This document shows positions 26,621 through 34,502 of a stretch of 35,657 nt of DNA, one piece after another (the stretch's first letter is position 1; every line of letters starts with the position of its first letter). The position numbers and the translations under genes were made by a program. Source of the stretch: Actinomycetes bacterium (GTDB lineage: Bacteria > Actinomycetota > Thermoleophilia > Solirubrobacterales > Solirubrobacteraceae). The notes below the pieces were generated by a model. It ran no database searches and had not been told where the DNA came from. It saw nothing but the letters and a program-made list of their open reading frames with translations. The DNA is taken from positions 1-35,657 of the forward strand of contig JAKAED010000023.1 in assembly GCA_021820105.1 (NCBI GenBank). The letters run 5' to 3'.

Positions 26621-27481
26621 CTAACCGTCAACCTGCGTGTAGTCATAGAAGCCGCGTCCGCTCTTGCGCCCAAGGTGGCCGGCCACCACCATCCGCTTGA
26701 GCAGCGGGGGAGCGGCGTATTCCGGGCGCCGGAACTCCTCATAGAGTGAGTCGCACACCGCGGCCATCACGTCCAGGCCAATGAAGTCGCAGAGCGTCAG
26801 CGGGCCCATTGGGTGGCCGCAGCCGAGCCGCATGCCGGTGTCTATGTCCTCGCGGGTTGCAAAACCCTCCTCAAACATGCGGACCGCCGCCATCAGGTAC
26901 GGGACCAGCAGCATGTTGACCACGAATCCCGCTCGATCCTTCGTGCGGATCGGCTCCTTGTTGATCTGCCGCGCGAACGCCACGGCGGCGTCCACCGTGC
27001 TCGGCTCGCTGTCGATCGCGGCCACGACCTCAACGAGCTTCATCACCGGAACCGGCGAGAAGAAGTGCAGGCCCACCACGCGCTCCGGTCGAGTGGTCCG
27101 CGCCGCGAGTTCCGCGATCGGGATCGATGAGGTGTTGGAGGCCAGGAAGACCGCCTCCGGCAGGCGCGCGTCCAGTTCGGCAAAGAGCTTGGCCTTCACC
27201 TGAAGGTCCTCAAACACCGCTTCGACCACGGCGTCGGCTCCGTCCAGGGCGTCCAGCGAACTCTCGAAGCTGATCCTGCCCAGCAGTGCCTCCGCTTCGG
27301 CGGCCGTCAGCTTCTCCCGTGCGACGGCGCGCTCCACGGACTCGCTCACCCGTTTGCGCGAGCGTTCCAGCGGCGCTGTCTCCGGCTCATACAGCGTCAC
27401 CGCCACGCCCGCGGATGCCGCCGATTCGGCGATCCCAGAGCCCATGAAGCCAGCGCCGACCACTGCTAGTCGTCTGATCAC
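26621..27481 (-). CDS. 3-hydroxyacyl-CoA (3-hydroxybutyryl-CoA) dehydrogenase
   Basis: GTG 27481 is chosen as start because AAGGAG lies seven bases ahead and the protein then begins VIRRLAVVGAGFMGSGIAES, the canonical NAD-binding fold. The frame extends to 27544 but would consume the promoter palindromes. The 286-residue product has ASNTSSIPI, the catalytic GLHFFSPVPVMKLVEV (His of HFFSP), and the C-terminal dimer domain with DRAGFVVNMLLVPYLM and GCGHPMGPLTLCDFIGLD. It oxidises (S)-3-hydroxyacyl-CoA to 3-oxoacyl-CoA. It is the first structural gene of the block, with the MarR-type regulator gene immediately upstream. Confidence 0.93.
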   Translation of the reverse strand: MIRRLAVVGAGFMGSGIAESAASAGVAVTLYEPETAPLERSRKRVSESVERAVAREKLTAAEAEALLGRISFESSLDALDGADAVVEAVFEDLQVKAKLFAELDARLPEAVFLASNTSSIPIAELAARTTRPERVVGLHFFSPVPVMKLVEVVAAIDSEPSTVDAAVAFARQINKEPIRTKDRAGFVVNMLLVPYLMAAVRMFEEGFATREDIDTGMRLGCGHPMGPLTLCDFIGLDVMAAVCDSLYEEFRRPEYAAPPLLKRMVVAGHLGRKSGRGFYDYTQVDG

Positions 27482-27506
27482 GATGGGGCTCCTTTGTGGG
27501 GCGCAC

Positions 27507-27523
27507 GAAGGTCGTTGACCTTC
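27507..27523. promoter_or_regulatory. Palindrome GAAGGTC-N3-GACCTTC in 3-hydroxyacyl-CoA dehydrogenase leader
   Basis: Perfect seven-base arms at 27507-27513 and 27517-27523, between the putative -10 box and the GTG start. It could be a second operator or a short leader hairpin. Confidence 0.45.
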
Positions 27524-27525
27524 AG

Positions 27526-27549
27526 ATAGTTGGAATACCGCCAATTATA
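27526..27549 (-). promoter_or_regulatory. Promoter -10 TATAAT inside an inverted repeat, probable MarR operator
   Basis: On the forward strand, ATAGTTGG (27526-27533) and CCAATTAT (27541-27548) mirror each other at seven of eight positions around AATACCG. On the reverse strand bases 27549-27544 read TATAAT, a consensus -10 box. A repressor bound here would block the dehydrogenase promoter. The adjacent MarR gene is the obvious candidate. No good -35 was found; a GCTCCGCGCGGAGC palindrome (27559-27572) lies where it would be. Confidence 0.55.
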
Positions 27550-27602
27550 TGGCCACCGGCTCCGCGCGGAGCGTGCTCCCAGGAGTTCAGGCCCCAGAAG
27601 CT

Positions 27603-28127
27603 TCACTGAGCGACCTCCTGCCCGGCTTCAAAGTCGCCGCTGTGCGCACGCAGGGAGCGCAGCAGCTCAAAGAGCCGAGTGCAGTCCGCATCTGTCAGCG
27701 GCCCCATGCCAAAGCGGTTCTCATTGAGCGCGAGCGTCGCCTGCCGTGCCGTCTGCGTTCCCTTGGCGGTGATCCGCGCCAGCACCGCACGGCGATCATG
27801 CTCGGGTCGCACACGCTCGACATGACCCGTGTCCACGAGCTTGTCGATCACGTTGGTCACGCTGGCGCGGTGCACCTGCAGCCGGTCGGAGATCTTGCCC
27901 AGCGGGAGCTCTCCGTGTCGGCTGTAATGCAGCAGCATCAGCGCTTCGTACCGGGGGAAGGTGAGCTCGTGCGGTGCCAGCAGCTCATTCAGGCGTGCCA
28001 TCAGAATCTGCTCGGCGCGCATGATCGAAGTGACCGCGACCATGCTCGGCACCGCCTCTGCGCCCCAGTGCTGGCTCCACTGGCGCGAGGCCTCCGCGAT
28101 CGGATCAAAGGGCAGCGGCGCGTTCAC
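27603..28127 (-). CDS. MarR-family transcriptional regulator
   Basis: About 174 residues from GTG 28127. Longer frames run into the upstream LuxR-type gene, which ends at 28174, so they are unlikely. The winged helix is clear: RYEALMLLHYSRHGELPLGK, then ISDRLQVHRASVTNVIDKL (recognition helix) and HVERVRPEHDRRAVLARITAKG, the MarR wing with its conserved Asp-Arg-Arg. Helices at both ends form the dimer interface. MarR proteins usually repress nearby genes until a small ligand binds; here acyl-CoA esters or their acids would make sense. The inverted repeat over the downstream promoter is the likely target. Confidence 0.92.
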   Translation of the reverse strand: MNAPLPFDPIAEASRQWSQHWGAEAVPSMVAVTSIMRAEQILMARLNELLAPHELTFPRYEALMLLHYSRHGELPLGKISDRLQVHRASVTNVIDKLVDTGHVERVRPEHDRRAVLARITAKGTQTARQATLALNENRFGMGPLTDADCTRLFELLRSLRAHSGDFEAGQEVAQ

Positions 28128-28173
28128 CGCAGCAAGCCTATTGCGAGCTTCAGTCGGTGCGGTCTGCGCGCCC

Positions 28174-31083
28174 TCAGGCCCGTCGAGGTCGACCCGCCAC
28201 CTCCAGCACCGCCGGGGCCGATGCATCTGGGGTCAGCAGCGCCGCCGAGATCTCTGCCCGCGACTGGATACCGAGCTTCTTGTAGGTGTTGTACAGGTGC
28301 TGCTCGACCGTCCGCGGCGTGACGAACAGGGCGCCGGCGATGTCCCGATTGCTCATCCCCTCGGCCGCCATCAGCGCCACGCGCCGCTCGGAGGCGGTCA
28401 GTGAGTCAGGCCCTGAGAAGTTGGGACGGCGTGGTCGGGCGCCGGCGATCCTAAGCTCCTCCCGCACCGCCCGCTCGATTCTGCGCGCTCCAATCCGGTG
28501 CGCCTTGTCAAGTGCCTGCAGCAGGGTGGCACGCGCGCCGGCCCGCTGGCCGGCGCGCCGCTGGGCCGCCCCCAAGGCCGCAAGGCACCGCACCCGCAAC
28601 AGCGCGCTGTCCGATCCCTCCGACGCCTCCAGCGCCCGCCTCAGCAGCTCGATTCCCTCCGGTTGCCCGGTCAGCTCCGCCCTGGTCAGCAGGGCCGTCC
28701 CCAGATGCGATGGGGTCCCCGTTCGCTCCGCAAGCGACAGTGCGGCGTCAGCCAGCTGCACGGCACGCTGGTGGTCCCCGGCTCTGTGGAAGGCCACTGC
28801 TGCATCCGTCCGCCAGGGCACCGGCGTCGGGTTGACGAAGCCGATGCGGTCAAGCATCGCTCCGGCGGCCATCAGGTCCTCACAAGCCTCCCGCAGGCGG
28901 TCGCAGGTCAGGTGCAGGTAGCCGCGTGCCGCAATGGCCGCAGCCCGATCCGCGCTCTCCTCCAGTTGATCGGTGACGGTGAGCACGCGCTCGGCGGCCT
29001 CCAGCTCATCGTGTTCGATCAGGGCCCGCGCGTGCACCGCCGCGGCAGTTCCGGCAAAGGCTCGCCAGCCGTAGCGGCTGAGCTCCTCCAGCGCCTCCGA
29101 GTACGCGCGCGTGTCAAGGACTCTGCCCCTGAAGCATGAGAGTGTCGCCATCGTGAAAGTTGCGTTTGCGTAGGCCATCATCGAGCCCTGGCGCCGCGCC
29201 TCGGCGATCACGCAGTCAAGGACCTGAACCGTTTCGTCAAAGGCGTCACTCCACCCGAGGCCGGCGGTCACGAGGTGCCAGGCAAAACCGTCAGGACCCT
29301 CCTCGGCGAGCATTGCGCCATCTCCCCAGGCACGCTTGGCGAGCGCGATCGACTGCTCACGCGGCCCGCCCGAGCTGGCTGTGTGAGCTGCGAGCGCGGC
29401 CAGCGCCGCTCGTTCACCACGGGTCTCCCCGCCGGGTTGCCTTTCCAGCAGCGGCGCCAGGTGTGCGACAGCACGCGGGGCCAGCTCCGGATCCAAGCTC
29501 GCGACGGTGAAGTAGGCGGCGTGCAGGTCGCGCGTCAGCGCCTTGTCCGGGGCTTCGGCGAGCAGTTCCAGTGCCTGCTCGTACGCTTCCGCGGCGCCGG
29601 CGCGATCCCCTCTGGCGTGATGGATGGTCCCGAGCCGCTGCAGCGCATCGGCGCGATCCTCCGCGCTCACCACCAGGCTCAGCGCCTCGCGCACGTGGGC
29701 TTCAGCGGCAGCGTCACCGGACCGAGACTCTGCGTCCGCCAGCTCGAGCAGAATTTCGGCGCGCACGGAGCCGCTCAGCGGCTCCATCAGCGTCCGCCGC
29801 AGGTAGCGGACGGCGGATTCAACGTTTCCCGATGCGGTCGCGTCTGCGGCTGCGTCGCGCAGCACCCGTGTTGCCCACGGCTCGCCGACCCGGGTGGCCG
29901 ACAGCAGCTGTGCGGCGATCAGCTGAACGGGCGCGTGATCGGCGTTGAGCAACTCGGCGGCGCGGGCGTGCATGAGCGCGCGCCCCGCTTCTGCCAACTG
30001 CCCGTAGAGCCCGGAGCGCATCAGTGGATGGGTGAAGCGAACAGGCATTGCACTCACGAGGATGTCGGCGCCCATCAGGGCGTCGGCCGCCCGCGCGGCT
30101 CTATCGGGGTCGAGGCCGCAAAGCATTGCAACCTGGGCCAGCGAGGCTTCGTCACCCAGCACGGCCGCGGCTTGGGCAAACTCCGCAGCCTCCGTTCCGA
30201 GCTGTGCCACACGCAGCGCGAGCTGCCTCTGCACCAGTTCCGGACGCAGCGAGGCGATCAGCCCGGCGTTACCGTCGGTTGGCTCGATTCCCTCGTCCTG
30301 CAGGGTTCTGGTCACGGCTTCAACCAGGAGTGGATTGCCACCCGTCGCCTCGTGGCAGGCGAGCTGGAACCGCTCACCCGCGGAAGCCCTGAGCCTCGCT
30401 TTGAGAACCTCGCCCACCGCAACCGGACTCAGCGGCGCCAGCGCCACCCGCTGCACCTTGGTATTGCCGGCCAGTTCGGTCACCTGGCTCGGCTCGTCCA
30501 GGTAGCCGGCGCGCCTGGTGAGCACCACGGCCACCGGCAGCTCATCCAACCTCGGCAGCAGGTATTGGATGAACCGCGCCGACCCGGCATCCGCCCAGTG
30601 CAGGTCGTCGATCGCCAAGAGCAGCGGAGCCTGTGCGGAGATGTTGACCGTGACCCAGAACAGCCCGTGCAGCAGCCCCTCAGCGGAGACGCCCGCGCCA
30701 TCAAGCTGACGTTCCTGGAGCAGCGGGCGGGCCAGGGCGGCAGCCCCGCTGAAGAGCTCTTCACGTGCGAGCTGATCGCATCCGGACAGCCACCGCTCGA
30801 ACAGCTGCAGCACGACTGCGAACGAGAAGTCACGTTCGCCCTCCACGCCTGTCGCTCTCAACACGAGCATCTCCTGCTCCCTGGCCGCGTCAATCACGCA
30901 ACCGAGCAGGTGGGATTTGCCGATGCCAGCTGGTCCCTCCACCACCGCGATGCCGCCGCGGTGCTCGCGTGCGTCCGCCAGCAGGGTGGAGATCTCCCTC
31001 AGTTCCTGATCGCGCTCCAGGGTGGCCTTCACCGTCGGCCTACGTGTCCCGGTGGCGCTGCGACGGCCTCCTGCCTCTGACAT
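28174..31083 (-). CDS. LuxR-family regulator with AAA ATPase domain (LAL type)
   Basis: A 969-residue protein starting at ATG 31083. The N-terminal ATPase has Walker A EGPAGIGKS (about 49-57) and Walker B LLLAIDDLHWAD. A long middle region is alpha-helical with TPR-like repeats (for example HARGDRAGAAEAYEQALELL and RAALAALAAHTA). The C-terminus (about 895-955) is a LuxR/GerE helix-turn-helix: LTASERRVALMAAEGMSNRD, then GALFVTPRTVEQHLYNTYKK. LAL proteins (MalT relatives) are activators switched by a ligand and ATP. No target is evident, but it lies directly ahead of the MarR and acyl-CoA genes on the same strand and divergent from a secreted repeat protein. A hairpin-capable leader is not seen. 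Confidence 0.95.
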   Translation of the reverse strand: MSEAGGRRSATGTRRPTVKATLERDQELREISTLLADAREHRGGIAVVEGPAGIGKSHLLGCVIDAAREQEMLVLRATGVEGERDFSFAVVLQLFERWLSGCDQLAREELFSGAAALARPLLQERQLDGAGVSAEGLLHGLFWVTVNISAQAPLLLAIDDLHWADAGSARFIQYLLPRLDELPVAVVLTRRAGYLDEPSQVTELAGNTKVQRVALAPLSPVAVGEVLKARLRASAGERFQLACHEATGGNPLLVEAVTRTLQDEGIEPTDGNAGLIASLRPELVQRQLALRVAQLGTEAAEFAQAAAVLGDEASLAQVAMLCGLDPDRAARAADALMGADILVSAMPVRFTHPLMRSGLYGQLAEAGRALMHARAAELLNADHAPVQLIAAQLLSATRVGEPWATRVLRDAAADATASGNVESAVRYLRRTLMEPLSGSVRAEILLELADAESRSGDAAAEAHVREALSLVVSAEDRADALQRLGTIHHARGDRAGAAEAYEQALELLAEAPDKALTRDLHAAYFTVASLDPELAPRAVAHLAPLLERQPGGETRGERAALAALAAHTASSGGPREQSIALAKRAWGDGAMLAEEGPDGFAWHLVTAGLGWSDAFDETVQVLDCVIAEARRQGSMMAYANATFTMATLSCFRGRVLDTRAYSEALEELSRYGWRAFAGTAAAVHARALIEHDELEAAERVLTVTDQLEESADRAAAIAARGYLHLTCDRLREACEDLMAAGAMLDRIGFVNPTPVPWRTDAAVAFHRAGDHQRAVQLADAALSLAERTGTPSHLGTALLTRAELTGQPEGIELLRRALEASEGSDSALLRVRCLAALGAAQRRAGQRAGARATLLQALDKAHRIGARRIERAVREELRIAGARPRRPNFSGPDSLTASERRVALMAAEGMSNRDIAGALFVTPRTVEQHLYNTYKKLGIQSRAEISAALLTPDASAPAVLEVAGRPRRA

Positions 31084-31275
31084 CGCGGCGATGCTATCGC
31101 AGGCGGCTGGGGGAGCTAAGAGAAATCTAAGTGGTGTGTGGCCCGGTGCTTAGTAGCCGGCCAACAAAACACTGGTGCGGCCACGCATGCGGTTGCCATC
31201 GCGTCGGATCGATACTGCGCGCGCGGGCCGCATCGAGCGCGGCGCGCAGGATGAAGAGCGACCCCAGAGGGACAG

Positions 31276-34200
31276 ATGAGACCAGTGGTGAGTGGCGGGC
31301 GGGAAGCCCGATTTGGAATGCCAACTGAACGCGCGGCCGGCCGCTGCGAGCCGGCCGCCGGCCGGCGGGTGTCGGCGTCCCGACGTTGGCGCGGGAGGAT
31401 CGGCGCCGGCACGCTGACCGCGGCGCTGACGCTGTTTGGCGCGCTCGCGCAGCAGGCTTCAGCAGCCCCCGCCCCGGGAAGCCTCGACACCACCTTCGGT
31501 ACCGGTGGCATCACCCTCACCAACGTCGGCGCGAGCGGCGTTGGCGCCAACGGCATCGTGCGCGAGTCCGACGGCAGCTTCGCTGTCGTCGGCGTAGGGC
31601 CGTCGGGTGCCCCGACGGTTGCGCACTACACGTCCTCTGGTGCGATCGACGGCAGCTTCGGTAGCTCGGGCTCGGTCACGCTGCCCACCAACGCCAGCTC
31701 CTATGTCCTCTTCCAGCCGTCAATGGCCTACCAGCCAACGACCGGCGACCTGATCGTGGCCGGTACCTGGGAGGATCCGGCGAATCTCTACACCCCCGGT
31801 GATTACGGTCTGGTGGCGATCAAGGCGGATGGGAGCCTAGACACCAACTTCGGCACGAACGGGATCGTCGACGTGAACATCGGCGCGGCCGGCGACGCTC
31901 TGGCGGTCGCGGTCGATCCCACTAGCGGCGAGATCTACGTGGGCGGTGACGAGCAGGGCGCAACCGACAAGAACCTCGCCCTGGCGGCGTTCACAGCCAC
32001 TGGCACGCTTGATACGGGCTTTGGAACATCCGGCTCGACAGTGACCACGATCGCAGGCGGGGGTGCACAGATCACGGCGCTCACGCTCGACGGCTCGAAC
32101 ATCGTCGCCGCGGGTGATTTCAACAGCAGCACCGGTGGGAACGCCCTGGTGATGCGCTACACCTCGGCCGGCGCGCTTGACTCCGGCTTCAACAGCGGCA
32201 CGCCGCTGAGCCTGATGCTCGGTGACGGCGGCAGCCCCTACTCCGGCGCCCAGTCGGTGCTGGTCCAATCGGCAACCCATGAGGTTGTGATCGGCGGGTA
32301 CGGGACCTTCGTCAACGTTGGCTGCATGACGTTGGCTCGGGTCACCTCGGCAGGTGCGCTGGACACGACCTTCGGCAGCTCAGGCCAGGCGCACCTCTGC
32401 GCCAATGACGACAGCACCGCCTACGGGATCGCGCAGAGCTCGGACGGCTACATCTATGCAGCGGGCAACGGCTTCATCAATTCCAGCACGCTGAATCAGG
32501 TGGCGCTCGGCCGCTTCAGCACCGATGGCGCTGTCGACACGAGCTTCGGCACGTCCGGTCTTGTGCTGAGTGATGCGGCCGGCACCGGTCACTCGTCCGA
32601 CGCACAGGCGATGGTGCTGGATGGCACCAATCCCGTGATTGCCGGGCAGGCCTACGACGGGACCAACAACTACTTTGCGCTGGAGCGGTTTGTCGGGGGT
32701 GGTGGGAGCAGCCCCACCAGTGCTCCTGTGAATGTCACGCTGCCGCAGATCAATGCCTCCAGCGCGTCAGTGGGGCAGACGCTCACAGGCACCGCCGGTA
32801 CCTGGAGCGGTTCGCCCAACGACTACTACTACAAGTGGTACGCCTGTCCGACGGCCGCCCTCAGCGGCAGCTGTCATGACGTGCAGGCGCAGGATCCGTC
32901 GCCGGCTCAGACGACCAATCAGTACACGGTCGCCGCCGCGGACGTGGCGCCCCGGTCCGACGGAGTCGGGTGCACGGCCACCGGTTGCTATCTGGTGCTG
33001 TGGGTCAAGGCGTACAACACCGCCGGTGGCACGGAGGCGGTGTCGGCCTCGATTCCGGTCGGGGCGGCGGCGCCGCCGACCAACACGTCGGCTCCGACCC
33101 TCTCGATTGGGACCGGTGTCGTTGGCGAGCAGATCACCGCCTCCGCCGGCGGCTGGGCCGGGTCACCCCAGTACTACGTGTTCTACTGGGAGCAGTGCGC
33201 GTCGAACACCGCCCCGGACGCGGACTGCAAGACGGTTGGCCAGACGCCGCTGGGAACAGGTACCACCAGCACCTATACGCCGACGCAGGATGACGCCGGC
33301 AAGTGGCTGCGAGTCTGGGTCAAGACCTTCAATGGCTACGGCCAGGGACAGGCTGACTCCATGACGATCGAGACCTATGGACTCCCGACGATCATCAACA
33401 ACACGCTGCCGAGCTGGACGGGCAACCCGATAGTCGGCGGCCAGCTGATCGGTCACGCCGGATCCTGGTCTGGGTCGGGGTCGACCAGCGGGTCAGCCGC
33501 GTTCTCATATGGGGCCGACTACATCTACAGGTGGCTGCGCTGCCCGGCCCACATCACGAATGTGACCGACTGCAAGCAGGCCGTCAGCATCTTCGGCGCA
33601 TCAACCAATCTGGTGACTCCGCCCGACAGCTCGCCCTACAAGCTCACGCAGGCCGACTTCGGCTACCGGATGGAGTTGGCGGTGTACGCATCGAATCCGG
33701 CCGGCCTGTCGGTCACGGCCTATGCGCCCAAGACGACGCCCTACATTGACGACGCTGCGGGCACCCTGAAGAAGCTCGCGCAGGCCAGCACCAACACCGC
33801 CAAGCAGGGTGCCAAGCAGGTGCCGTCGGTGGCGAAGATCCTGGCCGATTCCGGCAACCCGCCAAAGGTCACCTTCACCATCCCAAGTCCCGCCGACCTG
33901 ATCATGGGCGGTGCCGCGTGGGTGATTGCTGCCGGTGGCGGGAACGTGATCGCTGCCGGTGGCGGGAACGTCATTGCTGCCGGTGGCGGGAACGTCATTG
34001 CTGCCGGTGGCGGGAACGTGATCGCGGCACGTGGCGGAAATCTGGCAGGACACCAGCCGGGTTCAGGCGGCGCCGCGCAGTTCGGCCCGGCACTGCCCGG
34101 TCGCGGTGGCTGGATCCTGGCGTCCCGCGCCTCCGGCCGCGCTGGAGCAATCGCGCCGCTGAAGCGGAAGGCCAAGCCGGGCCACCGGCGGGGCAAGCTG

Positions 34201-34437
34201 GTCACCCTGTTCCGGGGTGAGCGCAGGTTCACGAAGGCCGGGCGTGGTCAGGTCGTACTGCACCTGACCAAGGCCGGACGCAAGCTGCTGAAGGCATACG
34301 AGCAGCAGGTTGCGGTGGCCCGCAAGCTTCACCGGAAGCTCAAGCCGATCGTGATCGGATTTGTGACCGTCACCCGCCCGCTGCACGGAAAGCATGTGGG
34401 CGAGTCGAGCGTGAAGCTGATCAAGCTGCGGCCGTGA
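31276..34437 (+). CDS. Large secreted protein: delta-60 propeller, Ig-like modules, tandem octapeptide
   Basis: A 1053-residue protein; GAGGG precedes ATG 31276. A long basic N-terminus leads to a hydrophobic helix (about 43-60) with likely cleavage near QQASA-AP. Residues 68-480 contain seven delta-60/DUF5122 repeats (GSLDTTFGTGG, GSLDTNFGTNG, GALDTTFGSSG and others), likely a seven-bladed beta-propeller. Residues 480-825 hold three Ig-like modules with GTWSGSP-type turns and a Cys-x8-14-Cys pair after each Tyr/Trp strand. Residues 883-922 are five copies of VIAAGGGN. The C-terminal 110 residues are strongly basic (FTKAGRGQVVLHLTKAGRKL), a tail often seen on surface proteins of related actinobacteria. 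There is no LPXTG or membrane anchor, so attachment may be by the basic tail. Confidence 0.85.
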   Translation: MRPVVSGGREARFGMPTERAAGRCEPAAGRRVSASRRWRGRIGAGTLTAALTLFGALAQQASAAPAPGSLDTTFGTGGITLTNVGASGVGANGIVRESDGSFAVVGVGPSGAPTVAHYTSSGAIDGSFGSSGSVTLPTNASSYVLFQPSMAYQPTTGDLIVAGTWEDPANLYTPGDYGLVAIKADGSLDTNFGTNGIVDVNIGAAGDALAVAVDPTSGEIYVGGDEQGATDKNLALAAFTATGTLDTGFGTSGSTVTTIAGGGAQITALTLDGSNIVAAGDFNSSTGGNALVMRYTSAGALDSGFNSGTPLSLMLGDGGSPYSGAQSVLVQSATHEVVIGGYGTFVNVGCMTLARVTSAGALDTTFGSSGQAHLCANDDSTAYGIAQSSDGYIYAAGNGFINSSTLNQVALGRFSTDGAVDTSFGTSGLVLSDAAGTGHSSDAQAMVLDGTNPVIAGQAYDGTNNYFALERFVGGGGSSPTSAPVNVTLPQINASSASVGQTLTGTAGTWSGSPNDYYYKWYACPTAALSGSCHDVQAQDPSPAQTTNQYTVAAADVAPRSDGVGCTATGCYLVLWVKAYNTAGGTEAVSASIPVGAAAPPTNTSAPTLSIGTGVVGEQITASAGGWAGSPQYYVFYWEQCASNTAPDADCKTVGQTPLGTGTTSTYTPTQDDAGKWLRVWVKTFNGYGQGQADSMTIETYGLPTIINNTLPSWTGNPIVGGQLIGHAGSWSGSGSTSGSAAFSYGADYIYRWLRCPAHITNVTDCKQAVSIFGASTNLVTPPDSSPYKLTQADFGYRMELAVYASNPAGLSVTAYAPKTTPYIDDAAGTLKKLAQASTNTAKQGAKQVPSVAKILADSGNPPKVTFTIPSPADLIMGGAAWVIAAGGGNVIAAGGGNVIAAGGGNVIAAGGGNVIAARGGNLAGHQPGSGGAAQFGPALPGRGGWILASRASGRAGAIAPLKRKAKPGHRRGKLVTLFRGERRFTKAGRGQVVLHLTKAGRKLLKAYEQQVAVARKLHRKLKPIVIGFVTVTRPLHGKHVGESSVKLIKLRP
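33922..34041 (+). repeat. Five tandem 24-bp repeats encoding VIAAGGGN
   Basis: Units begin at 33922, 33946, 33970, 33994 and 34018 with no length change. Copies 1-4 differ only at two third-codon positions (GTG/GTC and ATT/ATC); copy 5 is diverged (AARGGN). Low divergence implies recent duplication by slippage or recombination and predicts copy-number variation between strains. Confidence 0.92.
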
Positions 34438-34455
34438 GAAAGTGAAGGCCCTTGA

Positions 34456-34486
34456 GCCGCCGGCGTCGCAGCGACGCGCCGGCGGC
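34456..34486. terminator. Bidirectional GC-rich terminator hairpin
   Basis: GCCGCCGGCG (34456-34465) pairs with CGCCGGCGGC (34477-34486); TCG/CGA continue the stem after a two-base bulge. It sits between two convergent stops (34437 and 34503), as expected for a shared terminator. Confidence 0.65.
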
Positions 34487-34502
34487 CTGGGCTGTCCTCA
34501 CT

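Noticed and set aside
31215-31249. CTGCGCGC/GCGCGCAG inverted repeat in the leader of the repeat protein
   Set aside because: Short, low-complexity GC arms with a 19-bp spacer; expected by chance in such GC-rich DNA.
33601-34232. Reverse-strand frames over the tandem repeat
   Set aside because: They are antisense shadows; the forward frame continues the secreted protein without interruption and has a signal peptide and ribosome site.
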